Positions 25,446-34,664 are shown, counted from the first letter of the stretch. The stretch is DNA of 64,000 nt from AP-15 sp963755435 (GCA_963755435.1 CAVWJX010000003.1:434001-498000); one strand, 5' to 3'. Made by a program: numbers and translations. The notes: a model not told the origin generated them from the sequence alone.

Positions 25446-26507
25446 ATGCAATTTGGCCTGTTCGGCAGTGCGACGGCGCGGCGCGCCAAGGGGCCCGAGG
25501 AGGCCGAATTCGACAGCGCCGAGGGCTTTCGCGATTTCGTCGAATACAACATCGAGGCCGAGGCGCTCGGCTTTCACTCCACCTTCGTGGTCGAGCACCA
25601 TTTCACCGGCTACGGCCAGGTTTCGGCGACGATCAACCTGTTGACCTGGCTCGGCGCGCGTACCCGCCGGCTGCGGCTCGGCACCGCGGTCATGGTGTTG
25701 CCGTGGCACAATCCGGTCTTGCTCGCCGAGCAGGCGGCGACCCTCGATCTGCTTTCCGGCGGTCGGCTCGATTTCGGCGTCGGCAAGGGTTACCGCTATA
25801 ACGAGTTCGCCGGCTTTTGCGTCGATATGGACGAGGCGGACGCGCGCTACGACGAATGCCTCGCCGTGATCCTCAAGGCCTGGACCGCCGACGAGCCGTT
25901 CTCGCACCGCGGCAAGTATTGGCAATTCGACAACATCGTGGTCGAGCCGCCGACCGCGCAGCGGCCGCACCCGCCGATCTGGATGGGGGCTGGCAGCGAG
26001 CGCTCGATCCGCCGGGTCGCCGCCCAGGGCTGCAACCTACTGCTCGGCCAGTACGCCTCGCCCGCCGATGTTGCGACCAGCATCGCGACCTACAAATCCG
26101 AGGTCGAAGCGCAAGGTCGCCGTTTCGATCCGATGCAGGTCGCCGTGACGCGCGCCTTTTTTGTCTGCGACAGCGCTGCCGAGCGGGCCGCGGCGATGGA
26201 GCGCCGGCTCGCCAATCGGCTACGCCAGCTGAAGCTCGCGACCACGCCCGACGGCATCGTCCATGGCGGTCCCGACCGCGCCACCGGCGATCCGCGGGCG
26301 GTCAACGAGGCGAGTGCGATGTATGGCAATCCCGACCACATCGCCGAAAGGCTGGGCGAACTGCACATAGCGGGCGCCGGCTATGTGCTGATCAACGGCG
26401 GCGGCTCGGGCGGCGGCGCACGGGGTCGCACCAGCCTGCGTCGCTTTGCCCGCGAGGTGATGCCGCATTTCGCCGACGCGCCGCCGCGGCGCGCCGCGAC
26501 ATCGTAG
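25446..26507 (+). CDS. LLM-class flavin-dependent monooxygenase
   Basis: A 353-residue luciferase-family protein (MQFGLFGSATARRAKGPEE, VVEHHFTGYGQVSATINLLTWLGARTRRLRLGTAVMVLPWHNPVLLAEQ, GRLDFGVGKGYRYNEF). It is a close paralogue of 19578-20612. ATG 25446 is chosen because paralogues start there. The upstream frame (25251-25445) stays open and begins with a hydrophobic stretch (AYICLFFISVLLGS), which may be a separate small peptide or a remnant. The C terminus is Gly/Arg/Ala-rich (GGGSGGGARGR). Confidence 0.9.
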   Translation: MQFGLFGSATARRAKGPEEAEFDSAEGFRDFVEYNIEAEALGFHSTFVVEHHFTGYGQVSATINLLTWLGARTRRLRLGTAVMVLPWHNPVLLAEQAATLDLLSGGRLDFGVGKGYRYNEFAGFCVDMDEADARYDECLAVILKAWTADEPFSHRGKYWQFDNIVVEPPTAQRPHPPIWMGAGSERSIRRVAAQGCNLLLGQYASPADVATSIATYKSEVEAQGRRFDPMQVAVTRAFFVCDSAAERAAAMERRLANRLRQLKLATTPDGIVHGGPDRATGDPRAVNEASAMYGNPDHIAERLGELHIAGAGYVLINGGGSGGGARGRTSLRRFAREVMPHFADAPPRRAATS

Positions 26508-26683
26508 AGCGCTGGCCGGCTCGCCAATCCCAGAAACGCTGCGCGCACCTCGTCGCTGACCTGGGAACGATCGCCCCGGCCCGGTGTTCCGGGTCGAGCG
26601 CTTGGGCTGCTGGTCCCTCCGCATAGGCTTGCGGAGCCACCGATGGTGGCTGCCGGGCCACGGCAGAGGAGCGGTCGAGGGAT

Positions 26684-26851
26684 GTCCGGATTACGCTGAA
26701 GGTCGACGGCGTCGAGCGCTTGCTGACCATCGACACACGCACGACATTGCTCGATGCGCTGCGTGACCGTCTCGGCGAGATGGCACCACAAGTTCCTGGC
26801 CTAAGCGCAAGCTTGTCCGCAATCGGCGGCGGCTCGCCGGCTTGCCGCTAA
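26684..26851 (+). pseudogene. N-terminal remnant of a CoxS/XdhA-type 2Fe-2S subunit
   Basis: The frame reads VRITLKVDGVERLLTIDTRT, then TLLDALRDRLGEM. This is the opening of small iron-sulfur subunits of molybdenum hydroxylases such as CO dehydrogenase CoxS. After the position where GxKxGCDxGxCGAC should follow, the sequence runs into unrelated residues and a stop at 26851, so all cluster-binding cysteines are lost. No good start codon is present. The rest of the gap from 26508 to 26928 shows no gene. Confidence 0.75.
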
Positions 26852-26928
26852 CGGAAGATTCAGCCTGTTGCCCTAATCTGACCAGGACGTCCGGGCGCGA
26901 CCCCCGGGCCTCACCAGCAGATCGGCCA

Positions 26929-28161
26929 ATGCGGCACTACCTCCAACACGCGACAAACCTTCTCAAAGATGCGTCCTGGCTCACTCGCGAGCGCCTTCTG
27001 CGCTGGGGCTCGTTCTGCGCATGCGCAACGATCGGCGTGCTCGCATGGGATCTGGCGGCCCACCACGGGGCAGGGCTCACCAGTGCTGCGGGCGAACATC
27101 TCGGGAGAGATTTTTTACAATTTTGGTCCAGTGCCGGGCTGGCCGCTGCTGGCCGACCCGAAGCTGCATATATTGTCGGGCCGCATCAGACGGTTGATCA
27201 ACCCCTGGCGTATCCGCCAATCGTAATGTTGCTCTGTCGTCCGCTTGCTGGATTGTCGTACGCCCACGCGCTGCTTCTCTGGGGAAGCCTCGGACTGACA
27301 CTTTTTACGTGGTCTTTGTCGAGGCTGGTCGGGTGGAAAACGGCGGCGCTAGCTGCGATCGGCGCGCCCGCCGCATTGATCAATATCTTTCTTGGACAAA
27401 ACGGCTATTACACTGCTGCGCTGCTGGGCTGGGGACTGATGCTGGTCGAGCGGTTCCCCGCACGCTCGGGCGTCCTTTTGGGACTCCTGTGCTGCAAGCC
27501 GCAGCTTGGGATCCTGTTGGTCCCCGCCTTGGTCGCAGGTCGGCACTGGCAGGCCCTCATTGCGGCCACGGCAACCGCACTTGTGCTGGCCGCGGCGAGC
27601 GCGATCCTGTTCGGTCCGCACATCTGGATCGCTTTTTTCGATCGGCTGGTTCTGCAGCGCCAATGGATGGAGTCGCAAGTCGCGGCTTGGCCCTCGATGC
27701 CGACTGTTTTCGCGATGATGAGGCTGGTCGGCGCAAACTCGCCCGCCGCATACCTGATCCAAGGCATCTCTACAATTTCCGCCGCCATTGCGATTGCCGC
27801 TTTGTGGGGTGGGCCGGGTCCGCTCGGCATCAAATCGGCAGCGCTGGCTGTCGCGACCTTCCTGGCGACCCCGTACGCCTGGGGCTATGACATGTTGATC
27901 CTGATTTTCGCGGCAGCCTGGCTCGCCTGCGATGGCCTCAGGACCGGCATCCGGCCCTGGGATAAAACAACCATCTTGGTCCTGCTGATGCTGCCGCTGG
28001 TTTCGCTTATTTCAGCGCGGCTACTCGATTTGCAGATCGCCCCGATTGCCCTGTGGGTGTCATTGGCCGTTATCATGCGGCGGGGGCTAAGCTATCGTTT
28101 TTCTTTGAAAATCAAATCCCTCCTCGTTACCGCGGCGGAGCGCCGGTCTAGCAGTCGCTGA
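26929..28161 (+). CDS. GT87-like (DUF2029) polytopic membrane glycosyltransferase
   Basis: About 410 residues with 9-11 predicted membrane spans. The conserved early Asp-rich site appears as GRDFLQFWSSAGLAAAGRPEAAY, followed by LAYPPIVMLLCRPL and QNGYYTAALLGWGLML, then LLCCKPQLGILL. All are typical of the GT-C family that includes mycobacterial mannosyltransferases using polyprenyl-phosphate sugars. The acceptor here is unknown. The start could be 26842 or 26929; the latter gives a compact N terminus. Its 3' end overlaps the convergent molybdenum-cofactor gene by 14 bases. Confidence 0.85.
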   Translation: MRHYLQHATNLLKDASWLTRERLLRWGSFCACATIGVLAWDLAAHHGAGLTSAAGEHLGRDFLQFWSSAGLAAAGRPEAAYIVGPHQTVDQPLAYPPIVMLLCRPLAGLSYAHALLLWGSLGLTLFTWSLSRLVGWKTAALAAIGAPAALINIFLGQNGYYTAALLGWGLMLVERFPARSGVLLGLLCCKPQLGILLVPALVAGRHWQALIAATATALVLAAASAILFGPHIWIAFFDRLVLQRQWMESQVAAWPSMPTVFAMMRLVGANSPAAYLIQGISTISAAIAIAALWGGPGPLGIKSAALAVATFLATPYAWGYDMLILIFAAAWLACDGLRTGIRPWDKTTILVLLMLPLVSLISARLLDLQIAPIALWVSLAVIMRRGLSYRFSLKIKSLLVTAAERRSSSR

Positions 28162-29812
28162 CCAAGTCCGCCGGTTGTCGTTTCGCCCGCAACGCGGCGA
28201 GCGCCTCGGGGGTGTCGATATCGACGAGGATCGCGTCGTCGTCCATCTCGACCTCCGCGACCAGTTCGGCGTGTTCGCCGATCAGGTGCCTGGCCCCAAC
28301 ATCGCCGGCGATCCCAGCCATCTCGGCAAAAAAGCGCCTGGCCCAAAGCACCGGGTTGCCGCGCTTGCCGCGGCGGGTCGGCACGATGATCGCTCGGCCT
28401 TCGAGCGGGTTGAACGCCGCGATCAGCCGGTCGAGGTGCCGGCCGGTGACGAGCGGCATGTCGCCGAGGCACACCAGCGCGCCGTCGAGATCCTCCGGCA
28501 ACGCCGCGATTCCGCGTTTCAACGAGGTCGACAGCCCCTCGGCAAAATCGGGGTTGCGCACCCGCTCGATCGGCAGCTTGCCGAGAGCGGCGTCGATCTC
28601 GTCGGCCTTGTTGCCGAGCACCGCGACGATCGGCCGCGCCTGCGAGGCGAGGAGCCGCTGTGCCACCCGCGCCGCCATCGGCACGCCGTCGATTTCTTCG
28701 AGCAGTTTGTTCGGGCCGCCCATCCGCCGCGACTGGCCGGCCGCGAGCAGCAGCGCGCCGATCCGCGCGCCCGGCGCAATTTCCGGTTTCCGGAGGGCCG
28801 GCGGCTTGGCCTCGGCACGCGGCAGCGGGCGCGACGGGATCTCGGCGAGCAGCCCGCCGCTCCCCATTCGCATGATCTCGGCCGGTCCGACCGGCAGCCC
28901 GGCGACCAGCCGCTCCAGCACCCAGTCGAAGCCATTGAGCTTGGGCGACCGGGCGCAGCCGGGCAGCCCCAGCACCGCGCGCTCGCCGACATGGCCGAGC
29001 AGCAGCAAATTGCCGGGATCGACCGGCATGCCGAAATGATCGACCCGGCCGCCGGCGGCGACGATCGATGCCGGGATCACGTCGCGCCGGTCGAGGATCG
29101 CCGAGGCGCCGTGGATCAGCAGAAGGTCGATCGGGTGGCCGAGCGCGGCGCGGATCTGCGCCTCGAGCTCGCCGATCGAATGCTCGCAGCGCGCCTCGAG
29201 GGCCAGCGTGCAGCCGAGTGCGGCGAGCCTTGCCTCGGTCACTTGGCGGGTCTTGTCGAGGATGCTGTCCTTGAGGCCCGGCAGCCGGGTCTGCACGAGC
29301 CCGACCGAGAGCGCCCGAAAGGGGGCGACGCGCAGCAGCGGACCCTCCGAAATCGCCACCTGGACGCAATGTTTGACGGCGTCCTCGGCAGCGGCGAACG
29401 GAATGATCTTGACGGTGGCGACCATCTGCCGCGGCTCGACCACGGCAAAGGGCGGCAATGTCCCCAACGTCACCGCTTCGTCGACCAGGTTGATCTGGTC
29501 AACCCGAGACCGCTCGAAAACCAGCAAGCCGCGCGCCTCGGCGTGGAGATTGGCGCGACCGGTGAATGGTGCGGCGACCGAGACGCCCGGGCCGACCGCC
29601 GCCGCAGCGACCCGCCGGGCCGCATCGTCTTCGCCGACATCGCCTGGTTCGAGCCTGGCGACGACGATCGCCGACAGGCCGGCGGCGGCGATCAACTCGA
29701 CATCGTCCGGTGACAGCACCCGCCCTTTTTTGAGCGCTGTCGTACCGAGCTTGAGGCTGTGCGCCAGGATCGCGCCCGTGGCCTCGGCGACCGGGGCCTC
29801 GCCGAATTTCAT
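28148..29812 (-). CDS. fused molybdopterin-binding / MocA-like nucleotidyltransferase
   Basis: A 554-residue fusion. Residues 1 to about 330 form a MoeA/CinA-like molybdopterin-binding domain (LLLIHGASAILDRRDVIPASIVAAGGRVDHFGMPVDPGNLL). From about 350 there is a GT-A nucleotidyltransferase (LLLAAGQSRRMGGPNKLLEE, LGDMPLV, VDIDTPEAL). MocA makes the molybdopterin cytosine dinucleotide cofactor of CO-dehydrogenase-type hydroxylases, and such fusions occur beside XdhC genes. It is the last gene of the coxDE-xdhC operon, with a 4-base overlap to the gene upstream. Confidence 0.9.
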   Translation of the reverse strand: MKFGEAPVAEATGAILAHSLKLGTTALKKGRVLSPDDVELIAAAGLSAIVVARLEPGDVGEDDAARRVAAAAVGPGVSVAAPFTGRANLHAEARGLLVFERSRVDQINLVDEAVTLGTLPPFAVVEPRQMVATVKIIPFAAAEDAVKHCVQVAISEGPLLRVAPFRALSVGLVQTRLPGLKDSILDKTRQVTEARLAALGCTLALEARCEHSIGELEAQIRAALGHPIDLLLIHGASAILDRRDVIPASIVAAGGRVDHFGMPVDPGNLLLLGHVGERAVLGLPGCARSPKLNGFDWVLERLVAGLPVGPAEIMRMGSGGLLAEIPSRPLPRAEAKPPALRKPEIAPGARIGALLLAAGQSRRMGGPNKLLEEIDGVPMAARVAQRLLASQARPIVAVLGNKADEIDAALGKLPIERVRNPDFAEGLSTSLKRGIAALPEDLDGALVCLGDMPLVTGRHLDRLIAAFNPLEGRAIIVPTRRGKRGNPVLWARRFFAEMAGIAGDVGARHLIGEHAELVAEVEMDDDAILVDIDTPEALAALRAKRQPADLVSDC

Positions 29813-30519
29813 GCCGCCTCCGCGCCATCGCCGCGGCGCAGCACCCGGACCATCTCGGCGACGATCGACACCGCGACCTCGGCCGGCGATATCCCGCCGA
29901 TCGGCAGGCCGATCGGGGCGTGGATGCGGGCGAGATCGTGGTCGGTAAAGCCCTCATCCTTCAGCCGTGCGCAGCGCCCGGCATGGGTGCGGCGCGAGCC
30001 AAGCGCGCCGATGTAGAAGCATTCCGAGCGCAGTGCCACGGCCAAGGCGGGGTCGTCGATCTTGGGGTCGTGGGTCAGCGTCACCACCGCCGAGGCGCGG
30101 TCGGGCCGCAGCCGTTCGAGTGCCTCGTCTGGCCACTCCTGGGTAAGCTCGACCCCCGGGAAACGCGCCTCGGTGGCAAAGGACTGGCGCGGATCGATTA
30201 CGGTCACCGCGTAATCGGCGAGGGTCAAAATCTGTACCAGCGGCTGGGCGATGTGCACGGCGCCGATCACAAAGCAGCGCCGCGGTGGATTGAACACCTC
30301 GACAAAGACCCGGCCGGCCGGCGTTTCGATGGTCCGGGTGACGTCGGCTCGCATCGCTTCGCGCAGTCCAGCGAGCGCCGCCTCGTCGAGCGCCAGATCG
30401 CCGTCGGCCGCCTCGCCGTCGAGCAGCAATTGCCGGCCGGTGGTGATATCGGTGGCCAGCGCGACCGAACGGTGCTCGCGCGCGGCCGCCACGACGCGGT
30501 CGAGGATGCGCCCCTTCAT
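29809..30519 (-). CDS. XdhC/CoxF-family protein, Rossmann part
   Basis: A 236-residue protein corresponding to the C-terminal half of XdhC/CoxF. It has an N-terminal subdomain (RTIETPAGRVFVEVFNPP) and a Rossmann fold (RCFVIGAVHIAQPLVQIL, TLTHDPKIDDPAL, YIGALGSRRTHAGRCARL, IHAPIGLPIGG). XdhC proteins bind the molybdenum cofactor, promote its sulfuration and insert it into the target enzyme. The half encoded just upstream (30516-30836) supplies the other domain, overlapping by ATGA; together they equal a full XdhC. Confidence 0.9.
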   Translation of the reverse strand: MKGRILDRVVAAAREHRSVALATDITTGRQLLLDGEAADGDLALDEAALAGLREAMRADVTRTIETPAGRVFVEVFNPPRRCFVIGAVHIAQPLVQILTLADYAVTVIDPRQSFATEARFPGVELTQEWPDEALERLRPDRASAVVTLTHDPKIDDPALAVALRSECFYIGALGSRRTHAGRCARLKDEGFTDHDLARIHAPIGLPIGGISPAEVAVSIVAEMVRVLRRGDGAEAA

Positions 30520-30836
30520 TCGACGCGCTCGACAAAGATCTGGATTTTGCCGCCGCAAGCGAGGCCGACCTCCCACGCCTGGTCGTCGCTGACGCCGAAA
30601 TCGAGGAGCCGGGGCTTGCCGTCGCGGATCGCTTCGAGCGCCTGTTGGACGACCGCGCCCTCGACGCAGCCGCCCGATACCGAGCCGACCATCGCGCCCG
30701 TGTCGTCGACCGCGAGCTTGGCCCCCACCGGCCGCGGCGAGGAGCCCCAGGTGGTGACGACCGTCGCCAAGGCCACGCCAGCACCCGCTTCGCGCCAGCG
30801 CGCCGCCTGTTCGAGGATTTCCGCCGTATCGCTCAT
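30516..30836 (-). CDS. XdhC/CoxI-family small N-terminal domain protein
   Basis: A 106-residue stand-alone XdhC/CoxI N-terminal domain. It contains TTWGSSPRPVGAKLAV, GSVSGGCVEGAVV and the closing GLACGGKIQIFVE, with the two conserved cysteines implicated in cofactor sulfur handling. ATG 30836 is preferred over 30863. It overlaps its neighbours by 4 bases on both sides, indicating tight translational coupling with CoxE and the Rossmann partner. Confidence 0.9.
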   Translation of the reverse strand: MSDTAEILEQAARWREAGAGVALATVVTTWGSSPRPVGAKLAVDDTGAMVGSVSGGCVEGAVVQQALEAIRDGKPRLLDFGVSDDQAWEVGLACGGKIQIFVERVE

Positions 30837-32080
30837 GCCGCCCTCTCCATGCTGTGCTGCCATGCGGCACTTGCCGCGCCACGCCGCGCGATCGGTGCGC
30901 TCAGCACCGCGATCAGCGCTTCGAGACTCGCCAGATTGTGCACCGGCCGGAACTCGTCGACATAGGGCATCATTGCCTTCATCCCCAGTGATCTTGGCTC
31001 GAACCCCTCATAGCGCAACAGCGGGTTCAGCCAAATCAGCCGGCGGGACGAGCGGTGCAGCCGGTCCATCTCGCGGGCGAGGCCGGCGCCGGCGTCACGG
31101 TCGAGTCCGTCGGTGATCAACAGCACGATCGCACCCTGGCCAAGCAGGCGGCGCGACCACAGCCGGTTGAACTCGGCAATCGAGTGGCCGATGCGGGTCC
31201 CGCCCGACCAGTCGGCCACCGCCTCGCCGACCCGCTCCAGCGCCAGATCGACGTCGCGATGGCGCAGGTAGCGGGTGATATTGGTCAACCTGGTGCCGAA
31301 AACAAAGTCGTATACCCGGTCGCGGTCATTGGTGACCGTATGCATGAAATGCAGAAAGACGCGGCTGTAGCGGCTCATCGAGCCCGAGATGTCGCACAAA
31401 ACAACGAGCGGCGGCGGGCGCCGGCGCCGGCTCTTGCGCTTGAGTTCAACGAGGCCGCCGGAGCGCAGGGCCGCGCGCATCGTCGCCCGCAAATCGGCCC
31501 GCGCGCCCCGGCGGTCGGGGGCGAAACGGCGGGTCGGGACATCCTGCACGGGCATCCTCAGCCGAGCGATCGCCGCCTTGGCGCGCGCCAATTCTTCGAG
31601 CGACATCTTCTCGAAATCCATCGCGCGCAACTGCTCGCGGTCGGAAAAGGTCATGACCGCGTCAATCTCGGTTTCGGTCTCCTCTGCTTCGCCGGAGGCT
31701 TCCTCCTGGTTCGGGTGCAATGCCTCGGCCAGCCGCCGCGCCATTTCGGCGCCCCGGTCCTCTTCACCCTCGACCCGCAACTCGGGCAATACCAGCCCCA
31801 TCATCTTTTTCAAGAGCTCGGGGTTGCGCCAGAAGATGTGAAACGCTTGGTCGAAGATCAGCCGCTGGTCCGGGCGGTTGACGAAGACCGCGTGCAGGGT
31901 CCAGTAGAAGTCGCGCCGGTCGGTGATCCCAACTGCCTGGACCGCGTCGACCGCGTCAATGACCTTGCCCGGCCCAACCGGCAGGCCCGCCGCGCGCAAG
32001 GTGCGGGCGAAATGCATCAAGTTGGCGAGCAGCCGCCCTCTGGGTTCCGGCGTTCGCGAGGCTGGGGTCTGATCGGGCAT
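30833..32080 (-). CDS. coxE: CoxE-like von Willebrand factor A protein
   Basis: A 415-residue protein. An N-terminal helical region (ANLMHFARTLRAAGLPVGPGKVIDAVDAV) is typical of CoxE. A VWA domain follows with MIDAS motif DISGSMSRYS and the second metal contact near WSGGTRIGHSI; VLLITDGLDRD completes the site. CoxE works with the AAA+ protein CoxD in building the CuSMoO2 site of CO dehydrogenase and homologous enzymes. An acidic stretch (EEASGEAEETETE) lies between the domains. The gene follows coxD after 121 bases occupied by a palindromic repeat. Confidence 0.9.
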   Translation of the reverse strand: MPDQTPASRTPEPRGRLLANLMHFARTLRAAGLPVGPGKVIDAVDAVQAVGITDRRDFYWTLHAVFVNRPDQRLIFDQAFHIFWRNPELLKKMMGLVLPELRVEGEEDRGAEMARRLAEALHPNQEEASGEAEETETEIDAVMTFSDREQLRAMDFEKMSLEELARAKAAIARLRMPVQDVPTRRFAPDRRGARADLRATMRAALRSGGLVELKRKSRRRRPPPLVVLCDISGSMSRYSRVFLHFMHTVTNDRDRVYDFVFGTRLTNITRYLRHRDVDLALERVGEAVADWSGGTRIGHSIAEFNRLWSRRLLGQGAIVLLITDGLDRDAGAGLAREMDRLHRSSRRLIWLNPLLRYEGFEPRSLGMKAMMPYVDEFRPVHNLASLEALIAVLSAPIARRGAASAAWQHSMERAA

Positions 32081-32098
32081 TCGCGGTGCGAAACAGCG

Positions 32099-32178
32099 TC
32101 ATGGCCGGACTTGTTCCGGCCATCCACGTCTTACGCCGTGCGCGGCTTCGTGGATGACCGGGTCAAGCCCGGTCATGA
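32099..32178. repeat. dispersed palindromic repeat between coxD and coxE
   Basis: Two roughly 30-base arms, TCATGGCCGGACTTGTTCC... and ...GGTCAAGCCCGGTCATGA, are imperfect reverse complements separated by about 20 bases. A second copy of the family is at 47860-47945. Such repeats are typical of alphaproteobacterial intergenic spaces. Confidence 0.7.
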
Positions 32179-32201
32179 CGGAAAATGGTCCGCTAGGCAT
32201 T

Positions 32202-33137
32202 TCAATTCGTGGCGGTGGCTTCGGCCTTGACCTGGTCGAGCAGCCGCGCCGCTTCGCTGCCTTGCAGGCGGGCGATGTCGTCCTGGTATTTGAGCAGAAC
32301 ACCCAGCGTGTCGTTGATCGCCTGCGGGCTCAGCTCCAGCACGTCCAGCTGCATCAGCGCCTCGGTCCAGTCGATAGTTTCGGCGATGCCCGGCAATTTG
32401 AATAGATCCATTCCCCGCAGCCGCTGGACAAAGCCGACGACCTCGCGCGATAGGTGCTCGCTGGCCCCCGGCGCCTTGCGCTTCAGGATCTCCAATTCGC
32501 GCGCCGCGTTCGGATAATCGACCCAGTAGTAAAAGCAGCGCCGCTTCAGTGCGTCGTGGATCTCGCGGGTGCGGTTTGAGGTGATGATCACGATCGGCGG
32601 TTCGGCCGCGTGGATCGTGCCGATCTCCGGGATCGTCACCTGGAAGTCGGACAGCAATTCGAGCAGGTAGGCTTCGAACGGCTCGTCGGTGCGGTCGAGC
32701 TCGTCAATCAGCAGCACCGGGGCGCCGGCCAGATCGGGCTCCAAGGCCTGCAGCAGCGGTCGCTTGATCAGAAACCGGTCGGAGAAGATTGTGCTTTCGA
32801 TCTCGCCCCGGTCCTCGTCGGCCGCTTCGGCGAGGCGGATTTCGATCATCTGCCGGGCATAATCCCATTCATAGACCGCCGAGGCGACGTCGAGTCCCTC
32901 GTAACATTGCAGCCGGATCAGCCGGCGCTGCAATGCGCTCGCCAGCACCTTGGCGATCTCGGTCTTGCCGACCCCGGCCTCGCCTTCGAGAAACAGTGGC
33001 CGCTTCAGATGCAACGCCAAATGCACCGCCGTCGCCAGGCTGCGGTCGGCGACATAGTCGGCGCTGCCGAGCATGGCGAGCGTATCGTCGACCGAAACGG
33101 GGAGCTTGGCAGCGGCGGCGGCAACATCCATCGACAC
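32202..33137 (-). CDS. coxD: CoxD-like MoxR-family AAA+ ATPase
   Basis: A 311-residue AAA+ ATPase of the MoxR class. Walker A is EGEAGVGKTE (51-60), Walker B VLLIDELDR, sensor 1 IVITSNRTREIHDALKRRC, and the arginine-finger context follows. MoxR ATPases pair with VWA proteins, here CoxE, to remodel a metalloenzyme. First gene of the five-gene accessory operon; its ATG is preceded by a normal spacer from the lyase gene's stop. Confidence 0.92.
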   Translation of the reverse strand: MSMDVAAAAAKLPVSVDDTLAMLGSADYVADRSLATAVHLALHLKRPLFLEGEAGVGKTEIAKVLASALQRRLIRLQCYEGLDVASAVYEWDYARQMIEIRLAEAADEDRGEIESTIFSDRFLIKRPLLQALEPDLAGAPVLLIDELDRTDEPFEAYLLELLSDFQVTIPEIGTIHAAEPPIVIITSNRTREIHDALKRRCFYYWVDYPNAARELEILKRKAPGASEHLSREVVGFVQRLRGMDLFKLPGIAETIDWTEALMQLDVLELSPQAINDTLGVLLKYQDDIARLQGSEAARLLDQVKAEATATN

Positions 33138-33284
33138 GATCCGATGCTACGAAAATCCCTCTCTCGGCAGAGGGCGGCCTGGTGATTACGGGCCCCACCA
33201 CCCTGCAGGGCCCGCTCGTTCCCGAGCAGGATACTTAGTGCAGCGGTCCCGGCAGCGCCACCCGGCTTGAGCGTACCGGCCCGG

Positions 33285-34664
33285 TTACCGCTGGCTTTCG
33301 CTCTCGCGTCCGGCGAGCAGGCGGTCGACCATGGCCGGCGCGGCGCCGAGGTAGTTGGCGGGGTCGGTCAGGGCGCGCAGCCGGTCGGGGCCGAGCGGGC
33401 CGGCAACGGCAGGAGTTTCGAGCAGCACGTCGAGGAGCGGCCGGTCGGTCTCGATCGCCTGCCGGCAGGCGTCGTAGACGAGGTCGTGCGCCTCATTGCG
33501 GCCGGTATGGGGAGCGAGGCCCATCATCGCCGCCTCGGCGACGATCAGGCCGTGGGTCATGCCGAGATTGCGGCCCATGCGCGCCGGATCGACGATCAGC
33601 CCGGCCAGCAGAAACCGCGACTGATTGAGCGCGCCGGCGGCATAGCCGAAGGCCTCGGGCACGGCCACCCATTCGACATGCCAGGGGCCGGTGGCGCGCT
33701 CGAAATCGGCGACCATGGCGTCGAGCACGAGGCCGGCCTGCTGGCGCAGCACCTTGGCGGCGGCGAGGATCAGCTCGCACGAAATCGGGTTACGCTTTTG
33801 CGGCATCGTCGAGCTCGAGCCGCGGCCGGCGACGAACGGCTCGGCCGCTTCGCCGAATTCGGTCGCCGACATCAGCATCACGTCAAACGCGATCTTGCCC
33901 AGGCTGCCGGCCATCAAGGCCAGCAGCTGCACGGTTTCGGCGATGCCGTCGCGGGCGACGTGCCAGGTGATCGGCGGGTCGCCGAGCCCGAGCTCGCGGG
34001 CCAGCTCGGTGCGGCTCCTGACGACATCCTCGCCCCGCCCGAGCGAGGCAAGGGTGCCGGCGGCACCGCCGAACTGGGCCAGGAGCACGCGCGGGCGCAG
34101 CTGGCCGACGCGCGTCGCATGGCGATCGAGCGCCGACAGCCAAACCGCCGCCTTGTAGCCGAAGGTGATCGGCAACGCATGCTGCAGGTGGGTCCGGCCG
34201 GCCATTGGCGTGTCGCGATGGCGCCCCGCGAGGTCGGCGAGGTGGCCGCGTGCGGCGGTAAGATCGGCTTCGAGCAGGTCGAGGCCGGCGCGGATCTGCA
34301 ATACCGCGGCGGTGTCCATGATGTCCTGGGTAGTGGCGCCCCAATGCAGCCAGCGCCCGGCATCGCCGGCGCGGTCGGCGAGCTGGCGCACCAATGGCAG
34401 GATCGGATAGCCGACAGTCTCGGTTTCGCGCTTGAGCCGGGCGAGGTCGAGCGCCCCGGGATGTTGGCCGACCGCGTCGGCCGCCCGGGTGATCGCCGCT
34501 GCCGCCTCGGCCGGAACGATCCCGAGCCGGGCCTGGGCCCGGGCGAGCGCGGCCTCGACCTCGGCGCAGCGGCCGAGAAACGCCAGATCGCCGAACACCG
34601 CGCGCATCGCCGCGGTGCCGAACATGTCGCCGAACAGCGCCGAATTGAGCATCCCGGTCGCCAT
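33285..34664 (-). CDS. PcaB-like lyase of the fumarase/adenylosuccinate lyase superfamily
   Basis: A 459-residue lyase. The superfamily signature GSSSTMPQKRNP is intact, with WLHWGATTQDIMDTA and GRTHLQHALPITFG as the first and second conserved regions, including the catalytic His. Overall wording fits 3-carboxy-cis,cis-muconate cycloisomerase (protocatechuate pathway) or related argininosuccinate-like lyases acting on xenobiotics. No other pca gene is adjacent; the amidohydrolase and amidase nearby suggest a catabolic role. Confidence 0.88.
   Translation of the reverse strand: MATGMLNSALFGDMFGTAAMRAVFGDLAFLGRCAEVEAALARAQARLGIVPAEAAAAITRAADAVGQHPGALDLARLKRETETVGYPILPLVRQLADRAGDAGRWLHWGATTQDIMDTAAVLQIRAGLDLLEADLTAARGHLADLAGRHRDTPMAGRTHLQHALPITFGYKAAVWLSALDRHATRVGQLRPRVLLAQFGGAAGTLASLGRGEDVVRSRTELARELGLGDPPITWHVARDGIAETVQLLALMAGSLGKIAFDVMLMSATEFGEAAEPFVAGRGSSSTMPQKRNPISCELILAAAKVLRQQAGLVLDAMVADFERATGPWHVEWVAVPEAFGYAAGALNQSRFLLAGLIVDPARMGRNLGMTHGLIVAEAAMMGLAPHTGRNEAHDLVYDACRQAIETDRPLLDVLLETPAVAGPLGPDRLRALTDPANYLGAAPAMVDRLLAGRESESQR

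Noticed and set aside
32099..32178. Palindrome as insertion sequence end or attachment site
   Set aside because: A second dispersed copy at 47.9 kb and the inverted-repeat layout fit an intergenic palindromic repeat; no transposase is present.
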